64,000 bases of DNA from Streptococcus infantis (GCF_019929575.1 NZ_JAHZPU010000001.1:124001-188000), one strand, 5' to 3'; positions 7,359 to 15,483 are shown, counted from the first letter of the stretch. The notes: a model not told the origin generated them from the letters alone. Made by a program: numbers and translations.

Positions 7359-7610
7359 CTATTTGTTATACAATGTTACATTGCTTGAGTGAGTGTAATA
7401 GACCTCTCCGTTTTCAAAAGTAACTCGAACGCTATCTTGTTCGTCGTATTTTGCCCATTGCTTGACCTTGCCTTCAACGATTTGTCCGTCAACTAGTTTG
7501 ATTTTTGCATATTTGAAAGTAAAGGTTGTTCCAATGATATCTTTATTTCCACATCCAACAAGACTAATAAAAGACAAGCTGATTAAAGCTGTAATTAATA
7601 ATTTTTTCAT
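7359..7610 (-). CDS. Small phage lipoprotein
   Basis: 83 residues from ATG 7610 (a TTG just before is in frame). The N-terminus is a lipoprotein signal: two lysines, a hydrophobic core and the lipobox LVGC, with the lipidated Cys at about residue 19. The mature part (GTTFTFKYAKIKLVDG..., GEVYYTHSSNVTLYN) resembles a small beta-barrel domain common in phage early regions, usually without a signal peptide. Surface lipoproteins of streptococcal prophages can block superinfection, so an exclusion role is possible but unproved. Confidence 0.75.
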   Translation of the reverse strand: MKKLLITALISLSFISLVGCGNKDIIGTTFTFKYAKIKLVDGQIVEGKVKQWAKYDEQDSVRVTFENGEVYYTHSSNVTLYNK

Positions 7611-7629
7611 CAAATTTCTACCTCATCTC

Positions 7630-8031
7630 CTACAATTCTTCCAACTCAAAATACTCTGTCAGCTCATTCTTCAATTCTTCGAGAGTGTTGCATCGTCCAA
7701 TCAAATCAGATACATCTAGCATCGTATCCTCTTTATTCAATGTATTCTCTGTCACTGCATTAGCTACCCATTTTGGATGTGTACCAGGGCGAGAAAATTG
7801 ATCTTGTGGCAATAGCTCAAGCAATGCTTCATATCGCTCTTCAAGAGCAATCAGAGCCCCAAATACATCTATGTAGTCAGTATCTACTTTCTTGCTTTCA
7901 AAAACCTCTGGCTGATTTTGTTTTACGATTTCCGCATAAATAGCAGACCATTCTTTTTTTGAAAAACGTGATTTTTCAACCAATGCACCGTATTCAATTT
8001 CTTTTCCATCAACTCTAACTTTGTAATTCAT
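7630..8031 (-). CDS. Hypothetical phage protein
   Basis: 133 residues, acidic, mostly helical. Begins MNYKVRVDGKEIEYG and includes AIYAEIVKQNQPEVFESKK, ALIALEERYEALLELL and an acidic C-terminus ELKNELTEYFELEEL. No recognised domain. It overlaps the next upstream gene by 4 bp, so it is part of the early leftward operon. Many such proteins in streptococcal phages have no known role. Confidence 0.75.
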   Translation of the reverse strand: MNYKVRVDGKEIEYGALVEKSRFSKKEWSAIYAEIVKQNQPEVFESKKVDTDYIDVFGALIALEERYEALLELLPQDQFSRPGTHPKWVANAVTENTLNKEDTMLDVSDLIGRCNTLEELKNELTEYFELEEL

Positions 8032-8288
8032 ATTCTTACTTCTTCTCCTACTTTCACATTATCATACACTTCCTTCGTAACCACGAACACCCCGTAGTCA
8101 CGAATGGTAATTGTGTATAGTTTGCCATGTCGTCCTTTTTCAAGGACTTTTCCGAATATCTCAGCGCCTGCGTTATCAGCTTTATAGATAACCATCGGCT
8201 TCTTCTTTTCTAAATCTCGAATCCTGTCCATCTGCCAGATGTTCAACCCAGCAGACAATAATATCCAGATTGCTATGAATCGTTTCAT
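8028..8288 (-). CDS. DUF1372-like phage protein
   Basis: 86 residues. A short N-terminal hydrophobic segment (FIAIWILLSAGLNIWQM, about residues 3-19) is followed by a basic stretch and a beta-rich region ending VYDNVKVGEEVRI. The arrangement, with GKLYTITIRDYGVFVVT, matches DUF1372 proteins of lactococcal and streptococcal phages. Probably membrane-anchored or exported. Function unknown. Confidence 0.75.
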   Translation of the reverse strand: MKRFIAIWILLSAGLNIWQMDRIRDLEKKKPMVIYKADNAGAEIFGKVLEKGRHGKLYTITIRDYGVFVVTKEVYDNVKVGEEVRI

Positions 8289-8317
8289 TCTGTAACCTCC
8301 CCTTTTGAATATTTATT

Positions 8318-8476
8318 TTACCAAGATCGATCGTCGATAAATAGCGTTTTACAGTCTAAGCATAGCACGACGCTGACCGGTTTCAATCGACCGGTCGAAT
8401 TATCGAAATGTCGCCAATCAGTATGGTGATGTACTGAAGACGTTGAATTACAATTTGGGCAGAATAGTTGCTTCAT
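8318..8476 (-). CDS. Small zinc-ribbon protein
   Basis: 52 residues, ATG at 8476-8474. Two cysteine pairs, CPNC near residue 6 and CLDC near residue 40, make a zinc ribbon. It starts MKQLFCPNCN and ends FIDDRSW. The start overlaps the end of the upstream 63-codon gene by 4 bp, supporting it as a real operon member. Likely binds nucleic acid or protein; no specific role is known. Confidence 0.7.
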   Translation of the reverse strand: MKQLFCPNCNSTSSVHHHTDWRHFDNSTGRLKPVSVVLCLDCKTLFIDDRSW

Positions 8477-8664
8477 CCTTCCACCTCCTTAAATCGCCCG
8501 TCCATAAAAATCTCTAGTGGTCTAATCCAGCACCTAGCTTTTTCATCTAAAGAAACGTAAACCACGCATTTCTCAAGTGTTTCTTCCCATAGACCGACTT
8601 GTACTACTTTATACTTTTTCCCAGTTTTGAGATGAAGCCATACAGAATTTATTTCAGGTATCAT
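8473..8664 (-). CDS. Small hypothetical phage protein
   Basis: 63 residues from ATG 8664, which overlaps the stop of the upstream gene (TGATG) and has GGAGGTGG five bases ahead. Begins MIPEINSVWLHLKTGKKYKV, has DEKARCWIRPLEIFMDGRF near the end. The pattern (short beta strands, Trp-Leu, RPL..F..G.F) resembles DUF1653-like small proteins often found in phage early regions. Function unknown. Confidence 0.7.
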   Translation of the reverse strand: MIPEINSVWLHLKTGKKYKVVQVGLWEETLEKCVVYVSLDEKARCWIRPLEIFMDGRFKEVEG

Positions 8665-9164
8665 CACTCCACCTCCTCAATCTCAATCCCCTCACAATCG
8701 AATACCCAGCTAAAGCCTGCTTCTTCTAGCTCTTTACGGGTGTGATGTGTTTGATATAAAGTATTTTTGTCTTTGCTTGAAAATATCCAGTAGTTTTCGT
8801 TTCTGTGACAATTTAAAAAATTAAAATTAGTATCAATACCTTTCACTTTCACCAAATACCGCTTCTCTTCCTCGACCTCGTAGCCCTCACGCCATTTTGC
8901 ATGACTGAAATCTTGCTCAAATTCACCCATGATAGCCTTTAGCCAAACTTCACGATCATGCAATGGCAATTCTCGCAAGCGAGCTAGTATGTTCTTGACA
9001 TAGCGAGGTGCTTCGTCTGCATGACCTGTTTCAGGTTCGTCTAAACGCTTCAAATCGCTTATTATACCGTCTGTTGCTACAACTTTAAAATTATAGCTAT
9101 TTTTAAGCAACTCATATTTCGAAATTAATTCTTGTTTATTCGTTCTTAATTCCTGCTTATTCAT
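8664..9164 (-). CDS. DUF1642 phage protein
   Basis: 166 residues. Begins with a duplicated NKQEL motif, and has the family signature region (PRYVKNILARLRELPLHDREVWLKAIMGEF, about 80-110) followed by KRYLVKVKGI and the closing GFSWVFDCEGIEIEEVE. DUF1642 proteins occur widely in streptococcal and lactococcal prophages in this part of the early operon. Function unknown. The stop overlaps the next gene's start. Confidence 0.85.
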   Translation of the reverse strand: MNKQELRTNKQELISKYELLKNSYNFKVVATDGIISDLKRLDEPETGHADEAPRYVKNILARLRELPLHDREVWLKAIMGEFEQDFSHAKWREGYEVEEEKRYLVKVKGIDTNFNFLNCHRNENYWIFSSKDKNTLYQTHHTRKELEEAGFSWVFDCEGIEIEEVE

Positions 9165-9303
9165 CTTCCAACTCCTTCACTTTCTGTTTCAATTCTTCAT
9201 TTCTCTTTCTCAACGAATCCCGTTCCAGCGCTCTAATCCGTCTCTTTCGTGCATCACACGGCTTCAAATACTCGTCTATTTTTTCTTCATTCCACCTTTT
9301 CAA
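9157..9303 (-). CDS. Small coiled-coil phage protein, start uncertain
   Basis: The supported part is EEKIDEYLKPCDARKRRI and the following highly charged helix to KELEDE, overlapping the DUF1642 gene by 8 bp. The frame is open back to an ATG at 9399, but that would overlap the 50-codon gene by 113 bp. I use a TTG at 9303, without a good ribosome site. An ATG at about 9289 followed by AAGAAAAAA would enter this frame only with one extra A, so a homopolymer error is possible. Coiled coil; function unknown. Confidence 0.5.
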   Translation of the reverse strand: MKRWNEEKIDEYLKPCDARKRRIRALERDSLRKRNEELKQKVKELEDE

Positions 9304-9439
9304 GTTTGACTCGATACAATCGCTCTCCTCGATACTTGCTCTCAAGCTGAGCCTTGCATTTAGCAGCATCACCCTCTTTTTTGAAAAAGTGGGTTTCATC
9401 TACCATGTTGTCAAAATATAATGTTACAGTATAGCTCAT
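9287..9439 (-). CDS. Small hypothetical phage protein
   Basis: 50 residues, ATG at 9439-9437 preceded by GAGGTAGAAAT. Begins MSYTVTLYFDNMVDETHF, with beta-strand-like alternation, then a short helix with KCKAQLESKYRGERLYRV. No known family. It sits directly after the RuvC-like gene in the leftward operon. Confidence 0.6.
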   Translation of the reverse strand: MSYTVTLYFDNMVDETHFFKKEGDAAKCKAQLESKYRGERLYRVKLEKVE

Positions 9440-9450
9440 ATTTCTACCTC

Positions 9451-9966
9451 TTAACTTATCTTGTGGCTTTCCAGGTCTCCGAATTCGTGACCGTGGTTTA
9501 CAAAGTACGAGCCAATCAGGATCGCGTCTGCCTCATCGTCTTTGACGTTCAGGTCGAAATTCTCGGACACTTTAGCAACCGCCTGTAGCTTCATAGATTT
9601 TTTACTTCGGTCCTTATAGCTGAACTTCCAGTGCTTACGCCATGTCGACACGTTCACAAAATACACATTATCAGCAATCAACCGCCCAAGGATGATGCCC
9701 GTTACAATTCCGATGCTGATCATGGATTGTTGATTAGGTCCCATGACCGAATTCTTCTCGACCACAATAGACTCAAATGCCCCTTCATAGCGTTGTAAGG
9801 CTCTTGATTGAATAGTTTTTAATTCACTAGCCATGAACCGACCACGCTCAAAGAATGACTTGCTTTTATGTTTTAAGACACCACTCTCGACAAGGTCCGA
9901 GCCTTCAAATAAGGCCCAGCCTGTCGCAGTAGTTGAAATGTCTAACGATAAAGTCAGATTTTTCAT
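9451..9966 (-). CDS. RuvC-like Holliday junction resolvase
   Basis: 171 residues. The RNase H fold is marked by LSLDISTTATGWALFEG (first Asp about residue 9), the strand IVVEKNSVMG with Glu about residue 69, and DDEADAILIG near 145-152, giving the acidic metal-binding set. Phage enzymes of this type cut branched recombination and replication intermediates before packaging. It lies with RecT and the PD-(D/E)XK gene in the replication/recombination module and overlaps the methyltransferase gene by 4 bp. Confidence 0.85.
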   Translation of the reverse strand: MKNLTLSLDISTTATGWALFEGSDLVESGVLKHKSKSFFERGRFMASELKTIQSRALQRYEGAFESIVVEKNSVMGPNQQSMISIGIVTGIILGRLIADNVYFVNVSTWRKHWKFSYKDRSKKSMKLQAVAKVSENFDLNVKDDEADAILIGSYFVNHGHEFGDLESHKIS

Positions 9967-11104
9967 TTTAACTCCTTTGCGATTGCAGCGATAACATTGA
10001 CTGTAACGCTATTTCCTGCTTGTTTGTATAGTTGACTGTTGCTATTTACTTCTTGAGCTTTGTCAAAAGCCCAGTCTGGAAAACCTTGCAATCTCCAGCA
10101 CTCACGAGGTGTTAGCTTTCTAATTCTAAAGTCAGTCTCAACTACTCCTTGACTCTCTCCTGTCAAAAGAGTATTTGCAATCTGCTTACCAACTCTGCCT
10201 CTACGAGTTTTAGAGTTTGGATGAGATAGATTTACACTATCTCCAATTTCAGCTTCAGCATATCCTTGCGAGGTTGCTTCTTTAACTCGGATTTTAGGTT
10301 CAAGACCTCCACCTTGATATGCTCTGATTGTTGGTGCGATGCCATCTGTTTCGTAAACAACTCCACATTGATTAAAATTGGGTTGCAATACCCCAAATTG
10401 TTTTATAGTATTACTTTTTATTGCTATCTTTTGCCCCTCCCCTTTGTTCGTTGTGAGCGTAGGAGCTAGGCCGTCAGCTTGATAGACTTCTCCATTCATG
10501 CCATTTCCAGACGGGTTGACATTACCGATTTTCACGACTGATTGGCTACTAGTTGACTGACTTTCTCCGCCGAGAGGAAATACTCTTCTGGTACATTCTC
10601 CTCTAAGATGTCCGATAATGAACACACGTTCCCGATTTTGGGGACTCCGAAATTTTTGCTGTTAAGCACTTGCCATTCCACATCATACCCGAGTTCATCC
10701 AACGCTGAGAGGATTGTCTCAAAGGTATTGCCTTTGTCATGGTTGAGGAGTCCTTTAACGTTTTCAAGGAATAAATACTTAGGTTTGAGAATAGAAGCGA
10801 ACCTTGCAATCTCAAAAAATAGAGTTCCCCTAGTATCTTCGAATCCTCGTCTAGCTCCCGCAATGCTGAAAGCTTGGCACGGAAATCCTCCGCAGATAAC
10901 GTCAACTTGTCCAATATTTCTGATTTCTTTGTCTGTGACTGTTGTAATATCATGTAATTCTATTTCTCCCTCTGTGTTGTGGATTGCTTTATAACTTGCT
11001 CTTGCGAATTTGTCAATCTCACAAAAGCCTATACATTCGTGACCGGCGGACTCCATACCAAGGCGAAAACCACCGATCCCAGCAAATAAATCTAAAAATT
11101 TCAT
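9963..11104 (-). pseudogene. DNA cytosine-5 methyltransferase, frame broken at 10,640
   Basis: The first part (11104-10532) has motif I DLFAGIGGFRLG, motif IV GGFPCQAFS with the catalytic Cys, and motif VI ENVKGL. The second part (10625-9963) has a recognition region and the closing GNSVTVNVI. They are the two halves of one enzyme: after NSKNFGVP the frame turns into KIGNVCSL, while one frame over the expected motif VIII QNRERVFIIG continues. A single missing base in the CCCC run (plus-strand GGGG at 10640-10643), or -1 ribosomal slippage there, would join them. The enzyme would methylate phage DNA against host restriction. A true mutation, slippage or sequencing error cannot be told apart here. 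Confidence 0.85.
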
Positions 11105-11271
11105 TCTGTTACTTTCTTAAAAACACGACTGCCTTTATGTGTGAGTTTGGCTAAATACGGACAGTCGCTCGTCCAAGGTCACATGACCTTCATTGACGTG
11201 TTTCTAGTTCGCAGTTTTACAAGAATACACGGCTTGTTTAATTTTGAGTTGTTTCCATTTTGGAAATAGTT
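11101..11271 (-). pseudogene. Small phage gene interrupted by a TGA
   Basis: One frame reads plausibly on both sides of a single TGA: KPCILVKLRTRNTSMKVM, stop, then PWTSDCPYLAKLTHKG and SRVFKKVTE ending on the TGA that overlaps the methyltransferase ATG. No ATG is seen at the left end of this frame. The TGA falls in AAGGTCA-TG-TGACCTT, an inverted repeat. I take it as a decayed small gene; if it is not coding, this 170-bp gap holds nothing else recognisable. Confidence 0.4.
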
Positions 11272-11280
11272 GGTTTTGGG

Positions 11281-11805
11281 TTATTTTGATTTTTCAACAG
11301 CAAACATATCCTCGAATTCATCTGTCTGCTCTTTGAACTTCATCGGGCTGTCCCCTCTGAAATAAAATCCATTGTCATCCAATTCGCCTTTGACTCCTGT
11401 CGCCCAAGACAAGAAAATTGAGCCTTGGCAGTCAGGACAATTCATAAAAGTAAAGTAAGGTGGGACTTTCCACCTCTTCGCACATCCGCAAAACGGGCAT
11501 TGCAAATCAACATCTACCTTCTCACTTGGTTTCTGCGAAACCGCTGTACTTCCGATAAATTTTTCTGATAACTTGTCCTTTGCTCTTCTGATATCGACAG
11601 CATCAATTTCAGTTAATTTCCGCTTGAATTCATCATCAATTTTTAAAACAGTCCCCGCACTCTCAGGCTCTTTCTGAGTTAAATCCTCAAGGATTTCATC
11701 AGCCCCTGTAACCATCTGATAGGCTTTGAATAATGTTTGATAGTCAAGCTCCTGCGCTCGTTCAAAGCTCAATTTCACATCATCTTGTTCAATATAGATC
11801 TTCAT
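11281..11805 (-). CDS. Phage protein with zinc-finger domain
   Basis: 174 residues from MKIYIEQDD (GAGGGAAGA just upstream; an earlier ATG at 11844 would overlap the nuclease gene). The centre is acidic and helical, and a four-cysteine zinc ribbon follows: CPFCGC and CPDCQG about 25 residues apart. The C-terminus is acidic. It lies between the PD-(D/E)XK/RecT pair and the methyltransferase. Probably binds DNA or a recombination partner; no family assigned. Confidence 0.75.
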   Translation of the reverse strand: MKIYIEQDDVKLSFERAQELDYQTLFKAYQMVTGADEILEDLTQKEPESAGTVLKIDDEFKRKLTEIDAVDIRRAKDKLSEKFIGSTAVSQKPSEKVDVDLQCPFCGCAKRWKVPPYFTFMNCPDCQGSIFLSWATGVKGELDDNGFYFRGDSPMKFKEQTDEFEDMFAVEKSK

Positions 11806-11827
11806 TCTTCCCTCACTTTTTTCAAAT

Positions 11828-12664
11828 TTAATAATCACTTTCAATCAGGTCGTTCAGAGTAACAACTGCATCTAGTTTTTTCTGGCTTCTGCAGTAGTCA
11901 CAATGCCCACACTTCTTAGGCTTCTGTTTGCCCTGGATCACGTCCCAAACCTCAACAATTTCGGACTTGATTTTTTCTAATCCTTCATCAAGCCATTCAT
12001 CATCAATCTTCAAGATTTCACGGTCTGGTACGGTTTCCTTGCTGACTGCTACGATATAAGGTCTAAAATCGTTTCCTGTCATCTGTTTTAACAACTCACG
12101 ATACAGACCAAGCTGACCGTGATACCCAAAATTCAAAATGTTATTGACTGCAGCAGGAACTTTCTTCTTGAGTTCTGCGCTCCATTCTTCTGCATAAATA
12201 GATTTCATGGTTTTTAAATCTACGAAATAGCCACGGCTCAGGTTTACGCTATCCAGCTTACCTTTGACTGGTACTCCTTCGATTTCACCATAGACAATCA
12301 ATTCTTTCTGAACGTCGTCCGATGAATAGCCATGGTACAGACGGTTGAAGCCTTCATCATCTTTCAAGTTTTCAATCATCTTGTCGCCAATCACAAAATC
12401 AGATTTGAGATTTCCTTTGTTCTTGCCAGTCTTGGCTAGTAGCTTCTCGCCATTCTCGTCCATGAAATGCCGATGAGCTTCTGGACTTTCAAAATAGCTA
12501 TGAACGTAGTTTCCGAGTAAGAGGGGTGTTTCATCCCTCTCCTCGGTCCATTCTCCGCTATCCAAAGCGAACGCCTTTGCTTGGCATTGCTGATACCGTT
12601 TAAAGCGTGAGTTGGTCAACCAACTCGTGTCCTGGTAGTAGTTTTCTTGAGTTAGTTCTTCCAT
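11828..12664 (-). CDS. PD-(D/E)XK exonuclease-like protein
   Basis: 278 residues. The nuclease motif is VPVKGKLDSVNLSRGYFVDLKTMKS: Asp in GKLDSV (about residue 134) and D-L-K (about 148-150). Four cysteines near the C-terminus (CGHCDYC and the upstream Cys region QCQAK) may bind a metal cluster as in Cas4/AddB-like nucleases. In siphophages these 5'-3' exonucleases pair with RecT to make single-stranded ends for annealing. It lies 6 bp after RecT on the same strand. Confidence 0.87.
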   Translation of the reverse strand: MEELTQENYYQDTSWLTNSRFKRYQQCQAKAFALDSGEWTEERDETPLLLGNYVHSYFESPEAHRHFMDENGEKLLAKTGKNKGNLKSDFVIGDKMIENLKDDEGFNRLYHGYSSDDVQKELIVYGEIEGVPVKGKLDSVNLSRGYFVDLKTMKSIYAEEWSAELKKKVPAAVNNILNFGYHGQLGLYRELLKQMTGNDFRPYIVAVSKETVPDREILKIDDEWLDEGLEKIKSEIVEVWDVIQGKQKPKKCGHCDYCRSQKKLDAVVTLNDLIESDY

Positions 12665-12669
12665 GGATA

Positions 12670-13641
12670 CTACTCCTTCACGTTGATCGTATTACCTTCA
12701 AACAAGCTAATTTCTTCCAAAACTTCGCCTGTTACTTCGTCAAAATCTGGGATTTCATCTTCTGGGTATTCGGTAGAGGCCAACTTGTTAGGATTTGCTG
12801 TTTTTTCAGCCGTTTTTGGGGGTGTTTTGCTTTCTTCGATAAAATCTCCATCCACCACGTTGTCGGGCTCTACGGGCGCGCTAGGGGCTTTTAAAATGTC
12901 GTCTAATGTTTCAACTTCATCCCTCACTGGTTCAGCATCTTTCACTCGACGCTCATTGTCATACTCGTTCGCAGTAGTTCGATTTACTGCATCAATAAAC
13001 AAGTCGTTGTCGTCTGACGTATTAAAGAATTGTTTAGCCGCACGATTGATAACTGTACGCTTAGCCATTTCTTGAGGGAAGTTATTCTGGACATTCTTAG
13101 TTTTAGCTTGCGCCCAAGACTTGTCAATTTCCTTCTTGGTCATGATCGTGAGGATTTTTTCACCGTCCGTTTTTTCAATCACACAATAAGCACCCTCGAT
13201 TGGGTTGTCCTGGTTCTTCCAGCTAGACTTGTGGCTGACAAATTTCCAGCGCCCGTCAACGTTTTCAGCTTCAAACTCGTCTCCTTTAAAGATAATCTGA
13301 GCGTAGATGTCTTTTACTTCGGGTAACTGTTTAACGACTTTCATTGTTCCGAAATAGGAACGAGTCAATTTGACTGTATTCCCGTAAGGAATGAAGTAGC
13401 ATTGTGTCTTAGCAGGACTTAGTCCTTGTGTAACCATATCAAGTAAGGCATTATACACACTTTCAGGTGTGCATTTTTCTAGCAAGTTCCCACTAGCTGA
13501 ATTTTTAAGGGCGTAGTATGCTGAGCTTAGAGCGTTACTTACGCTATAATTCTGTGCGATCATTAAGCCTTCTTTCTGCATTTCCTGAATTCGGGCAGCA
13601 ACCGGTGATGTGATCTGTTTTTGTGTTAATTCGTTTGTCAT
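12670..13641 (-). CDS. RecT family single-strand annealing protein
   Basis: 323 residues. The conserved core SVYNALLDMVTQGLSPAKTQCYFIPYG and KLTRSYFGTMKVVKQL (about residues 60-110) is diagnostic, as is MAKRTVINRAAKQFFN (about 205-220). The C-terminal third is acidic and low in conservation, as usual. RecT binds single strands exposed by the adjacent exonuclease and anneals homologous strands. First gene of the recombination block. Confidence 0.92.
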   Translation of the reverse strand: MTNELTQKQITSPVAARIQEMQKEGLMIAQNYSVSNALSSAYYALKNSASGNLLEKCTPESVYNALLDMVTQGLSPAKTQCYFIPYGNTVKLTRSYFGTMKVVKQLPEVKDIYAQIIFKGDEFEAENVDGRWKFVSHKSSWKNQDNPIEGAYCVIEKTDGEKILTIMTKKEIDKSWAQAKTKNVQNNFPQEMAKRTVINRAAKQFFNTSDDNDLFIDAVNRTTANEYDNERRVKDAEPVRDEVETLDDILKAPSAPVEPDNVVDGDFIEESKTPPKTAEKTANPNKLASTEYPEDEIPDFDEVTGEVLEEISLFEGNTINVKE

Positions 13642-13659
13642 TTTCTTCTCCTTTTAATT

Positions 13660-13845
13660 TTAGTAATTAAACATTGTTCCACAGTATCCAGCTTCTTCCA
13701 AAGCTAATTTTTGAAAATAATGTAACATGTCATTAATACTCATTTTTCTAACCATTTTCTCGGTTAGGGACTCGCCATCAATTTCTGCTTTCATTTCTTC
13801 TCTGAGTTCTCGTTTCCATTTTTTGTAATATAATCGCTTTTTCAT
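13660..13845 (-). CDS. Small basic phage protein
   Basis: 61 residues, basic N-terminus (MKKRLYYKKWKRELREEM) and a helical C-terminus ending GYCGTMFNY. Overlaps the upstream 59-codon gene by 4 bp (ATGA). No recognised family. Confidence 0.65.
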   Translation of the reverse strand: MKKRLYYKKWKRELREEMKAEIDGESLTEKMVRKMSINDMLHYFQKLALEEAGYCGTMFNY

Positions 13846-14021
13846 TTCTTTCTTCCTTTCGTCTTCTTAAGATTCCAATTTTCACGTTTTATACGTCTAT
13901 TTTCGTTTTGCAATTTCAAGATTATATCTTGTTGATCGTTGATAATTTCTCCGAGCTCAATTCCAAGATGTAAGTAGTCAGAGCGCCATTGGCCAATTTC
14001 TGCAAGTAGTTCTTCAATCAT
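13842..14021 (-). CDS. Small coiled-coil phage protein
   Basis: 59 residues, ATG at 14021-14019, overlapping the end of the upstream gene by 8 bp. Begins MIEELLAEIGQWRSDY, ends in a basic coiled coil (LQNENRRIKRENW). No known function; typical of small structural or scaffold-like early phage proteins. Confidence 0.65.
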   Translation of the reverse strand: MIEELLAEIGQWRSDYLHLGIELGEIINDQQDIILKLQNENRRIKRENWNLKKTKGRKK

Positions 14022-14352
14022 GCTCTAACTTCCAATACTTCTCTAAATCCACTGCCATAACGATGGACAGGTTTTTTTGCTCGATTAGGATTTGCCGTCT
14101 GTATGGTGCAAGTCCAGTTTGCCGTTCCTCTTCAGTACGCGGTAAGTAATACCCGCTCGGTTGTGTTTTCTTCGCAACAATCGGATGCTTAAAATTCACT
14201 CGCAAACTCTCTATCACTTCTTCCAAACTTCGTTTTGATAGACCTGTTTCTTGTCTGATTTTTTCAGCCTTGATAGGTTCTTCAAAACTTGCACGGTTAA
14301 CAATCAAATTTAATACATTTGTTTCGATCTTACTCATTGTTCTACTAATCAT
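14014..14352 (-). CDS. Winged-helix DNA-binding protein
   Basis: 112 residues. The N-terminal two thirds has a winged-helix pattern: NVLNLIVNRASFEEPIKAEKI, then RQETGLSKRSLEEVIESL (recognition helix about residues 35-52) and a wing ending GYYLPRTEEER. Similar proteins in streptococcal and lactococcal phages are early DNA-binding regulators or primosome helpers. ATG at 14352 overlaps the upstream zinc-ribbon gene by 8 bp. Confidence 0.75.
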   Translation of the reverse strand: MISRTMSKIETNVLNLIVNRASFEEPIKAEKIRQETGLSKRSLEEVIESLRVNFKHPIVAKKTQPSGYYLPRTEEERQTGLAPYRRQILIEQKNLSIVMAVDLEKYWKLEHD

Positions 14353-14479
14353 ATTCTCTCCCTAAATATACGCATCTTATTTCGGTACTACCACACTTCT
14401 CGCACTCGGTAGGCGGATAACTGTCTATCGCTTCAAACTGATGTCCGCAATCGTAGCACCCACAATCCCATATATACAT
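14345..14479 (-). CDS. Small zinc-ribbon phage protein
   Basis: 44 residues. Two pairs of cysteines, CGCYDC (residues about 6-11) and CEKC (about 26-29), form a zinc ribbon in a protein starting MYIWDCGCYDCGHQF. ATG at 14479-14477; stop inside the next gene. Probable nucleic-acid or protein-binding accessory factor. Confidence 0.65.
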   Translation of the reverse strand: MYIWDCGCYDCGHQFEAIDSYPPTECEKCGSTEIRCVYLGREYD

Positions 14480-14484
14480 TGTTA

Positions 14485-15177
14485 TTACTCCTTGTGGTTC
14501 TTTTCGATTTCTTCTAATTTTTCGACAAATTCGACATACGCTTTGTAAAAATCTCCAGATTTTTTGCTATCTTTATATGCTTTTTCGACCAATTCATCAC
14601 TGTTGCCATAAAAACAACCAACTCTCCATTTTTTGTTAGACTTTGTGTAAGTGAAATAACGACCGCTAGACCATGTATTTTTAAAGACAATATAATCTGC
14701 GTTGCCATATACCCAAGCGTTGCCTGATACCCTAGCGTCGCCATATACCCTAGCGTTGCCATATACCCAAGCGTTGCCATATACCCTAGCGTTGCCTGAT
14801 ACCCTAGCGTTGCCTGATACCCAAGCGTCGCCTGATACCTTTGCGTTGCCATATACCCAAGCGTCGCCTGATACCCAAGCGTTGCCTGATACCCAAGCGT
14901 TGCCTGATACCCAAGCGTCGCCATATACCCTAGCGTTGCCTGATACCTTTGCGTTGCCATATACCCAAGCGTTGCCATATACCCTAGCGTTGCCATATAC
15001 CCTAGCGTTGCCTGATACCCAAGCGTCGCCTGATTGGCTTAAATTGTTTTCACTTGCGACATATCCGCCAATTTCTCCTTTTTCAATTCCACGAAATGAA
15101 ATCAAGGCTTTTATTCTGAAAAGTTGAACTCCAAAAAACGTGATTGTATCATCTACTAATAATTCATATTTTTTCAT
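14485..15177 (-). CDS. Phage protein with hexapeptide-like repeat helix
   Basis: 230 residues. After an N-terminal domain (KKYELLVDDTITFFG to GEIGGYVASENNLSQ) come about 19 near-perfect six-residue repeats of the type G-(N/D)-A-x-V-(Y/S), residues about 50-165, then a C-terminal cap WRVGCFYGNSDELVEKA. A six-residue period with small residues at fixed positions predicts a left- or right-handed parallel beta helix, as in LpxA-like or pentapeptide-type proteins. The DNA is an 18-bp minisatellite, so repeat loss or gain keeps frame. Start: the ATG at 15177 has GGAGCA 8 nt upstream, better than 15183. Function unknown. Confidence 0.75.
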   Translation of the reverse strand: MKKYELLVDDTITFFGVQLFRIKALISFRGIEKGEIGGYVASENNLSQSGDAWVSGNARVYGNARVYGNAWVYGNAKVSGNARVYGDAWVSGNAWVSGNAWVSGDAWVYGNAKVSGDAWVSGNARVSGNARVYGNAWVYGNARVYGDARVSGNAWVYGNADYIVFKNTWSSGRYFTYTKSNKKWRVGCFYGNSDELVEKAYKDSKKSGDFYKAYVEFVEKLEEIEKNHKE

Positions 15178-15179
15178 TT

Positions 15180-15473
15180 TCATTGCTCCTTTGGATATGG
15201 TAGAGCTAGTAACTCTTCACGTAGACCTTCTGGTTTTTCTGTATCGTAAGTAAACTTACGATCACAGTTACGAATGTTCATGCGTGCGATATTATTGAAT
15301 TGATTTCTGCCTTGATGGTAAACTTCAATAATTGCTCGGTCTTGTTCTTCAAGTTGCTTCTTTCTTTCTTTTGCTTGTTCTTCTTTGATAGCGATCAAAA
15401 ACATTGCTACGAATAAGCAAATAAAGACTGTTGCAACTCCTAAAAGTTGGCTTGATAAAGTTGGTTCTGTCAT
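15180..15473 (-). CDS. Small membrane-anchored phage protein
   Basis: 97 residues. One hydrophobic segment (LLGVATVFICLFVAMFLIAI, residues about 10-29), then a charged coiled coil (KEEQAKERKKQLEEQDRAI) and a soluble tail with CDRKFTYDTEKPEGL. Overlaps the repeat protein by 4 bp. Function unknown; common in streptococcal phage early regions. Confidence 0.7.
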   Translation of the reverse strand: MTEPTLSSQLLGVATVFICLFVAMFLIAIKEEQAKERKKQLEEQDRAIIEVYHQGRNQFNNIARMNIRNCDRKFTYDTEKPEGLREELLALPYPKEQ

Positions 15474-15483
15474 TTTGTTCTCC

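Noticed and set aside
14514-15127. Long ORFs on the other strand and frame through the hexapeptide-repeat gene
   Set aside because: An 18-bp repeat keeps several frames open; the GNAxVxG frame alone has an intact N- and C-terminal domain.
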